A stretch of 64,000 bases of DNA. Origin: an uncultured Collinsella sp. (lineage in GTDB: Bacteria; Actinomycetota; Coriobacteriia; Coriobacteriales; Coriobacteriaceae). Positions 58,928 to 64,000 of this stretch are shown in pieces. A program made the translations under genes and the position numbers. The stretch spans positions 20,943-84,942 of the forward strand of contig CABSAN010000004.1 in NCBI GenBank assembly GCA_902475785.1. The letters run 5' to 3'. The notes under the pieces were generated by a model that saw nothing but the letters and a program-made list of their open reading frames with translations, searched no databases and was not told where the DNA came from. Each line of letters starts with the position of its first letter. Position 1 is the stretch's first letter.

Positions 58928-59365
58928 ATGGCTAAAAAACGCAATGGGCGCCAGGATGCCATCAGAGATATCGTGCGCAACAAGGATGTTCGCACACAGC
59001 GCGTGCTGGTGGACGAGCTTCGTGCCATGGGGTTTGATTGCACGCAGGCGACCGTTTCGCGCGACATTGCCGATATGGGGCTGCGCAAGCTCCCCGAGGG
59101 TATCTATGTCCTGGCCGAGGACTTGCATCTGCAGCGTATGGTTTCCGAACTGGTAACGGGCGTTCTGCGCACCGACAACTTGGTTATGATCAAGGCTCAG
59201 CCCGGTACCGCTTCGGGCATTGCCGCTGCGGTCGATGCCGCCGAGCTGCCCGACGTGCTCGGTTCGCTCGCCGGTAACGACACCATCTTGGTTATCGCCC
59301 AGACCGCCGAGGACGGCGAGCGCCTGGAGGCCCTCATCAACAAGCTGAGCAACTCTCGTAAGTAG
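58928..59365 (+). CDS. argR: Arginine repressor ArgR
   Basis: ArgR controls arginine synthesis or use, binding DNA as an arginine-dependent hexamer. The 145-residue protein has the winged-helix DELRAMGFDCTQATVSRDIA (the Q-A-T-V-S-R-D recognition motif) and the C-terminal hexamerisation/arginine domain with KAQPGTASGIAAAVDAAELP and IAGNDTILVI-like residues (LAGNDTILVIAQT). The start at 58928 has GTGAGG upstream; similarity starts there. No arginine genes are adjacent. Confidence 0.93.
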   Translation: MAKKRNGRQDAIRDIVRNKDVRTQRVLVDELRAMGFDCTQATVSRDIADMGLRKLPEGIYVLAEDLHLQRMVSELVTGVLRTDNLVMIKAQPGTASGIAAAVDAAELPDVLGSLAGNDTILVIAQTAEDGERLEALINKLSNSRK

Positions 59366-59417
59366 GCAAGGCGGCGCGTGAGGATAGCGCCGTACGAGCG
59401 CATATAGCGACTTTTAT

Positions 59418-59448
59418 GGGGCGTCGACGATGGTCGGCGCCCTTTTTT
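59418..59448 (+). terminator. Intrinsic terminator after argR
   Basis: GGGCGTCGAC (59419-59428) pairs with GTCGGCGCCC (59433-59442) with one wobble around a GATG loop, then six T. It lies 53 bases after argR. Confidence 0.85.
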
Positions 59449-59488
59449 ATTGTCGCATCGTGTTGGGGCGCATGCGAGGTTCCTCGTG

Positions 59489-59532
59489 ACAAAAAGGCGC
59501 CCGAGCAGCATTTGAACTGCTCGGGCGCCTTT
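59489..59532 (-). terminator. Intrinsic terminator of the PBP gene
   Basis: AAAGGCGCCCGAGCAG (59493-59508) is perfectly complementary to 59517-59532. Read on the minus strand the stem is followed by TTTTT and lies about 20 bases after the PBP stop codon. Confidence 0.92.
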
Positions 59533-59552
59533 GATTGGCTATGGCTGGGTGC

Positions 59553-61742
59553 CTACTGACCCGTAGAGGGATCGGGCGTGGGCGTAGGCGTAGGCGTTGG
59601 AGTGGGGGAGCCACCCTCGCCGCCGCCTTCGCCACCGCTACCGTCGCCGCCCGTCGAGCCGCCGGTCGTGCCGGTGCCACCGGTGGTTTCGCCGCCCGTG
59701 GTCTCGGTGGTCGTGGTGGTCGTCGTCGTGGTCGTGGTGGTCTCTTTCTCGTCCTCTTCGTTCTCGTCCTTGGACTCTTCCTTCTTGGCGTTGTTGGTGC
59801 CGTAGAACTTCCAGACGTTGTTGTTCTTATACGTTGGGGCAGTGCCCGTCGGGAACTCCTCGCGGTCGGTGCCGGCAAGGACGGTGTTCATGAACTTCTT
59901 AAAGACGGGCAGGTTGGTGCTGTCGCCCAGCAGGTCCGTGCCGTACTTTTGGATGGGAATCTCACCTGCGGAGTAGCCGGTCCACAGGGCGCATGCCAGT
60001 TGCGGGGTATAGCCGCAGAACCACAGGTTGGTGGTGTTGTCGGTGGTACCCGTCTTGCCGGCATAGGGCTGGTTCACGCTCAGAGCGCCGGCGGCACCCG
60101 TGCCGCTGCCCTGCATGACTCCGGTCAGGACGTCGGTCACTGCCGCGGCCTCGCCGGCGGAGAGCACCTGCGAGGGGTTATCGGTGTGCTGGTACAGTAC
60201 CGAGCCAGTGCGCGAATCAATCTCGGTGATGGCGATCGGCTGGCGATAGTAACCGCCGTTGGCAAACGTGGCATAGGCCGCGGCCATCTCGAGCGGCGAG
60301 ATGGAGCCGGTGCCGAGCGTCATGACGGGAACGTCCTCGATATTGTCCTTAGAAGGATCGATGCCGAGCTTTTTGACGAGCGACATGATCTTGTTATTGC
60401 CGATGGCCTCTGCAACCTGGATATAGCCGGTGTTGGAGGAGTATGCCGTAGCCTGCTTGAGCGTAATGGTGCCGTAGCTTTGGTTGGCGTAGTTTTGCAC
60501 CTCGGTCGTGGTGCCCTTGGCTTTGAGCGGCGAGTTGCAGTTGAGGGTGACGTTGGGGTTCATGCCGTTTTGGATGGCAGTGGCCAGCGTAAAGGCCTTA
60601 AACGTGGAGCCCACGGGACGCTTGGCCGTGGCGTGGTTCACGTGGTTCTCGTCGGCGTTATAGTCGTAGCCGCCCACCATACACTTGATGTAGCCGGTCT
60701 TGGGGTCGACGACGACCATGCCCATGTCCAGGCCGTCGAGCGAAAGCGTGTCGAGCTGGGCGCGCACGGCCTCCTCGGCAGTCTGCTGCATCGTGGGGTC
60801 GATGGTGGTCTTGACGGTTAGGCCGCCCTTAAACAGCACGTCGGTGGAGAACTCCTGCTCCAGCAGCTGCTTAACATAGGCGACAAAGTAGGGCTGCGAA
60901 TACACGTCGACGCCGCTGCCCGAAATCTCGGTTACGTTGAGGGTGATGGGCTCTGCCTGCGCGGCGTCGTGCTCCTCCTGGGTGATGTGGCCCAGGCGCA
61001 GCATGTTGTCGAGAACCTTGTTGCGGCGAGACAGTGCCAGATCGGGATTGACCGTGGGGTCGTACTGCGAAGGCGAGTTGGGAAGGCCGATGAGCAGCGC
61101 GGCCTCGCTCAGGGTGAGGTCGGCGGCGCTCTTGGACAGATAGGTCTCGGCTGCGGCCTCGATGCCGTAGGCACCGTGGCCGTAATAGATGGTATTGAGG
61201 TACATCATAAGGATCTCGTCCTTGGAGTACATCTCCTCCATCTTGATGGCGATATAGGCTTCGCGCACCTTACGCTCGATGGTCGAATCGAACTGCTCCT
61301 CCTGCAGGATGGTGTTGCGTACCAGCTGCTGGGTGATGGTCGATGCGCCCTCGTGGCCACCGGAGGCGGTTGCCACGGCGGCACGCGCGATACCCCACAG
61401 GTCGATACCGCCGTGCTCGTAGAAGCGCTCGTCCTCGACGTCGACGGTGCCCTGCAGCACGTACGGAGAGACCTGGTCCTTGGTGACGGACTTGCGGTTT
61501 TGCGTGTAGAAGCTCGCGATCTTGTTGCCGTTGCAATCGACGATCTCGGTGGGTTCACTCACCAGATAGGCGTTGGCGTCGGTATAGTCGGGCAGATCGG
61601 ACAGCCAACGATTGACGTTGCCGATCATGCCGATGCCAAACGCTACGCCCGCGATGAGCAAAAAGCCCAAGAACGAGAGCAGGATCATGGGCAGGGCATG
61701 CGTCTTGGAACGACTGCGTCCCTGTCGTTGGCGAGGACCCAT
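59553..61742 (-). CDS. Class A penicillin-binding protein (PBP1A type)
   Basis: This bifunctional enzyme polymerises and cross-links peptidoglycan. The 729-residue protein has an N-terminal membrane anchor (LPMILLSFLGFLLIAGVAFG, about residues 18-37). The glycosyltransferase 51 domain follows (VDVEDERFYEHGGID with the catalytic Glu; GASTITQQLVRN). The transpeptidase domain has motifs RPVGSTFKAF (active Ser), SSNTG and KTGTT. The C-terminus is low complexity: about 12 Thr in a row, then Gly-rich and PT repeats. The ATG at 61742 has GGAGG upstream; the frame is open to 61865 but the extension is Ser/Cys-rich. Confidence 0.95.
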   Translation of the reverse strand: MGPRQRQGRSRSKTHALPMILLSFLGFLLIAGVAFGIGMIGNVNRWLSDLPDYTDANAYLVSEPTEIVDCNGNKIASFYTQNRKSVTKDQVSPYVLQGTVDVEDERFYEHGGIDLWGIARAAVATASGGHEGASTITQQLVRNTILQEEQFDSTIERKVREAYIAIKMEEMYSKDEILMMYLNTIYYGHGAYGIEAAAETYLSKSAADLTLSEAALLIGLPNSPSQYDPTVNPDLALSRRNKVLDNMLRLGHITQEEHDAAQAEPITLNVTEISGSGVDVYSQPYFVAYVKQLLEQEFSTDVLFKGGLTVKTTIDPTMQQTAEEAVRAQLDTLSLDGLDMGMVVVDPKTGYIKCMVGGYDYNADENHVNHATAKRPVGSTFKAFTLATAIQNGMNPNVTLNCNSPLKAKGTTTEVQNYANQSYGTITLKQATAYSSNTGYIQVAEAIGNNKIMSLVKKLGIDPSKDNIEDVPVMTLGTGSISPLEMAAAYATFANGGYYRQPIAITEIDSRTGSVLYQHTDNPSQVLSAGEAAAVTDVLTGVMQGSGTGAAGALSVNQPYAGKTGTTDNTTNLWFCGYTPQLACALWTGYSAGEIPIQKYGTDLLGDSTNLPVFKKFMNTVLAGTDREEFPTGTAPTYKNNNVWKFYGTNNAKKEESKDENEEDEKETTTTTTTTTTTTETTGGETTGGTGTTGGSTGGDGSGGEGGGEGGSPTPTPTPTPTPDPSTGQ

Positions 61743-61907
61743 ATATTGACCTCCAGGTATGTCGTGCCGCGCGGCGGATACGCCGCTGGGACAGGATGGA
61801 CATAAGTTATTACACGATAAACCAAACGAGGCGCGTGAGGCCTCGTGTATGCTGGATGACGGCATTTTTCAGAGTGAATGCATACCTTGTTGGTAAGGAG
61901 TTTGCCG

Positions 61908-63878
61908 ATGGCGATTCGGACGATGGGGCCGAGCGGACAATGCGATAAAGAGCCGGGGGCTGCCGAGGCGGCGCTGCCCGAACTGCTGGCGCCTGCCGGG
62001 GGACTCGATCAGATGCTCGCGGCGATTGCAGCGGGCGCCGATGCTATCTATGCGGGCCTGGGCGGGCTTAACGCCCGCGTGAGCGCACACGGCTTTACCG
62101 ACGACGAGTTTTTGCGCGGCTGCGTCGTGGCGCATGCGCACGGCGTGCGTGTATATGTGACGCTCAACGTGTTTGTGTTCGATGACGAGTTGGCCGACGC
62201 GGTGGCGCTGGGGGCGCATGCGCATGAGTTGGGTGCCGATGCCTTGATCGTGGCGGATGTCGGTCTGGCCTGCGCGTTGCGCGCGGCGATTCCCGGGGTC
62301 GAGATTCACCTGTCCACGCAGGCGGGCGTCCATAGCGAAGGTGCCGTGCGCCTGGCTGCCGACGAGCTCGGGGTCGAGCGCGTGACGACCGCCCGCGAGC
62401 TGGCGGTCGACGAGATTGCCGCCCTGTGTGCTACCGGCGTGCCTATCGAGGTGTTCTGCCACGGCGCGATTTGCATTGGATATTCGGGCGCCTGCGAGTT
62501 TTCGGCCCTGCGGCGTGGACGATCGGCGATGCGCGGCGACTGTACGCAGCCGTGCCGCCTGGCGTACGACCTGGTGGACGAGGCGGGGGAGAGCGTCGTT
62601 TCCGTAGAGGGCGATCGTCTGCTGTGCCCGCGCGACTATCTGGGCATTGCGCACCTGCCCGAGCTTGTTGGGGCCGGGGTGGCGTCGCTCAAGATCGAGG
62701 GGCGCATGAAAAACCCCGACTACGTGTTCAACGTGGTGCGGGTGTGGCGTCGTGCACTCGATATGCTGCGCGATGGCGCGTGGGATGTCGCTGCCGTGTC
62801 GGTGCTCGAGCGCGAGCTGGGCAGGTCGTTCAACCGCGGGTTTACCGACGCGTATCTGCGGGGGCGTTCGGGCGCCGAGCTTATGAGCTTTGAGCGTGCG
62901 ATTAACCAGGGCGTGCGCGTGGGCCACTTGGTAACTGTGGGTCACGAAGAGGTGACCGTCGAGCTCGATGCCGCCGTGGCCGCGGGCGACACGCTCGAGA
63001 TTCGGTTCTATCCGGGTGCCGATGCGCGCCCCGATGTGCCCAAGCGCTGGCCCCAGGTGCCCTGCCCGGTGGATGCGGCGGCGGGGGAGCGCGTTGTCGT
63101 GCACTGCAAGCGCAAGGTGGATGCGGGATGCGAGGTGTACCTGATTCGCAGCGCCGGCGTGTTGGAGCAGACGACGACGGCGCTGGAGCACATGCGGATC
63201 GAGACGGACGCGGTCGTACCCGTTGCACGAGCCGTTGAGATACTGCCCTTTGAGGGCGCCGTGACTGTTGACGACGTGCCCGAGGCGGCGTTGGCGGAGC
63301 CGACGGAAAAGGGGGCTTCCGCTCGCATGGTCTTTGCCTGGCAGCTGATGGATGCCGACCCGTGTGGCGAGCGCGATCTGTCCGATGCGACCGTGGTGCT
63401 CGACGAGGTCTGTCGCGCGGCCGATGCCTCGCGTACCCGTTCGCTTATGCGGCGTGCCGGGCGCGTCGTCTGCCGTAATCTGGGACAGGTGGCGATGGCG
63501 CGTGAGCTGGGCGTGGCGTTTGACGTTGCGGCACCGGTGTTTTGCGCGAACCGGGTTACGCTTGCCTGGCTACGCGGGCTCGGCGCGGGCCGTGTGTATT
63601 TGCCTGCCGAGTTTGTCGCTGACGACGCAGAGCGCGTTGCCGAGCTTGCCGCTTGCCCCGGTGTCTTGGGGGCTGTCGACGCCGACCGTCCCGAGCTCAT
63701 GGTGTGCGAGCACTGCTTGCTGACTGCCGAGGGCGCCTGCGCCACGGATGTGACGGGGCAGGTCCGTTGCCGTGACTGCTCGCGTCGTCAGCAGGCGCGC
63801 TTTTTGGTCGAACGTGACGGCACGCGTTTTCCGGTCGTTGTCGACGCGTGCGGCAGGACGAGGATTTTCCTGTCGTAG
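61908..63878 (+). CDS. U32-family protein (RlhA-like)
   Basis: The 656-residue protein has the U32 core LPELLAPAGGLDQMLAAIAA and ADAIYAGLGGLNARVSAHGF, and the Cys signature FCHGAICIGYSGACEFSALR with RGDCTQPCRLAYDLV, then LKIEGRMKNPDYVFNVVRVW. A distal Cys cluster (CEHCLLTAEGACATDV and CRDCSRRQQ) may complete an Fe-S site. Length is close to E. coli RlhA, which is needed for a 23S rRNA cytidine hydroxylation. It is a paralogue of the longer protein at 17293-19785. AAGGAG lies seven bases before the ATG at 61908. Confidence 0.92.
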   Translation: MAIRTMGPSGQCDKEPGAAEAALPELLAPAGGLDQMLAAIAAGADAIYAGLGGLNARVSAHGFTDDEFLRGCVVAHAHGVRVYVTLNVFVFDDELADAVALGAHAHELGADALIVADVGLACALRAAIPGVEIHLSTQAGVHSEGAVRLAADELGVERVTTARELAVDEIAALCATGVPIEVFCHGAICIGYSGACEFSALRRGRSAMRGDCTQPCRLAYDLVDEAGESVVSVEGDRLLCPRDYLGIAHLPELVGAGVASLKIEGRMKNPDYVFNVVRVWRRALDMLRDGAWDVAAVSVLERELGRSFNRGFTDAYLRGRSGAELMSFERAINQGVRVGHLVTVGHEEVTVELDAAVAAGDTLEIRFYPGADARPDVPKRWPQVPCPVDAAAGERVVVHCKRKVDAGCEVYLIRSAGVLEQTTTALEHMRIETDAVVPVARAVEILPFEGAVTVDDVPEAALAEPTEKGASARMVFAWQLMDADPCGERDLSDATVVLDEVCRAADASRTRSLMRRAGRVVCRNLGQVAMARELGVAFDVAAPVFCANRVTLAWLRGLGAGRVYLPAEFVADDAERVAELAACPGVLGAVDADRPELMVCEHCLLTAEGACATDVTGQVRCRDCSRRQQARFLVERDGTRFPVVVDACGRTRIFLS

Positions 63879-63975
63879 GTGTTCGGCCGCGCCGTTTTGG
63901 TTATTATTAGTGGGTTTATGAACTTCGAGCACCGCCGTATCCGGTGAGGGTGCTATAGCAAAAGGAGGATACCCA

Positions 63976-64000
63976 ATGCTGTCTGTCGACGAGCAAATGC
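63976..64000 (+). CDS. Start of an unidentified gene (cut by window end)
   Basis: AAAGGAGG lies ahead of an ATG at 63976 and the window shows only MLSVDEQM. The gene cannot be identified from eight residues. Just upstream (about 63930-63955) AGCACC pairs with GGTGCT, a small hairpin in the leader. Confidence 0.6.

Noticed and set aside
63976..64000. tyrS (tyrosyl-tRNA synthetase) as the gene at the window end
   Set aside because: Only eight residues are visible; this is not enough to name a gene.
1..64000. tRNA or rRNA genes
   Set aside because: No cloverleaf-type sequence with a T-arm GGTTCGAATCC-like motif and no rRNA segment was recognised in the intergenic regions read.

Overview
The window is one contiguous piece of an actinobacterial chromosome, most likely from a gut member of the Coriobacteriia close to Collinsella. 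This is inferred from high G+C with GCC/CTC/CGC-rich codons, Actinobacteria-type ribosomal protein order, a zinc-type S14, an anaerobic purine-degradation gene set, mannose-family PTS genes and an IS3 remnant of the kind common in that class. The species cannot be named from this sequence alone.

Layout. (1) 1-4.5 kb: the S10/spc ribosomal protein operon from the end of rplD through rplX, ending at a strong intrinsic terminator. (2) 4.6-6.1 kb: a scar with an internally deleted IS3-family transposase and a 5'-truncated mtnN. (3) 6.3-13.9 kb: a sugar locus with a LevR-like regulator, PTS EIIB, EIIC, EIID (in-frame stop) and EIIA, a GH172/DUF2961 glycosidase and a ROK-family fructokinase-like kinase. 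(4) 13.9-20.6 kb: remnants and repeats, a Gfo/Idh/MocA dehydrogenase with a DeoR regulator, an RluA-type pseudouridine synthase, a U32 protein and RidA. (5) 20.7-31.1 kb: first purine block, with a DauR-like regulator divergent from xanthine/uracil permease, ssnA, ygfK, a ferredoxin and xdhD. (6) 31.2-35.6 kb: a patchwork segment with a broken AAA/DUF4143 ATPase, two regularly spaced repeat arrays, a DEDDh exonuclease and two unknown proteins. (7) 35.7-46.7 kb: second purine block, with a second DauR-like regulator divergent from ygeX-ygeY-ygeW-arcC-mocA-hyuA, followed by yqeC, yqeB and xdhC. (8) 46.8-56.7 kb: the rest of the spc and alpha operons, rplE to rplQ, in the same orientation and canonical order, including secY, adk, map, infA, rpmJ and rpoA. 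(9) 56.8-64 kb: truA, a glycosyltransferase-like protein, argR, a class A PBP, a second U32 protein and the start of one more gene.

The most striking feature is that the normally unbroken ribosomal protein cluster is split between rplX and rplE by about 42.4 kb of metabolic DNA. The left side has its own terminator and the right side a candidate new promoter.

The two purine blocks together form a nearly complete anaerobic oxopurine (urate/xanthine) degradation system with a selenium-dependent molybdenum hydroxylase. It comprises a permease, the hydroxylase XdhD with partners YgfK and a ferredoxin, maturation factors MocA, YqeB, YqeC and XdhC, amidohydrolases SsnA and HyuA, YgeY and YgeW, diaminopropionate ammonia-lyase YgeX, and a carbamate kinase that can recover ATP. 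The PTS/GH172/ROK locus is a separate carbohydrate system that I infer handles fructose-containing oligosaccharides; its EIID gene carries a stop codon where a Trp is expected.
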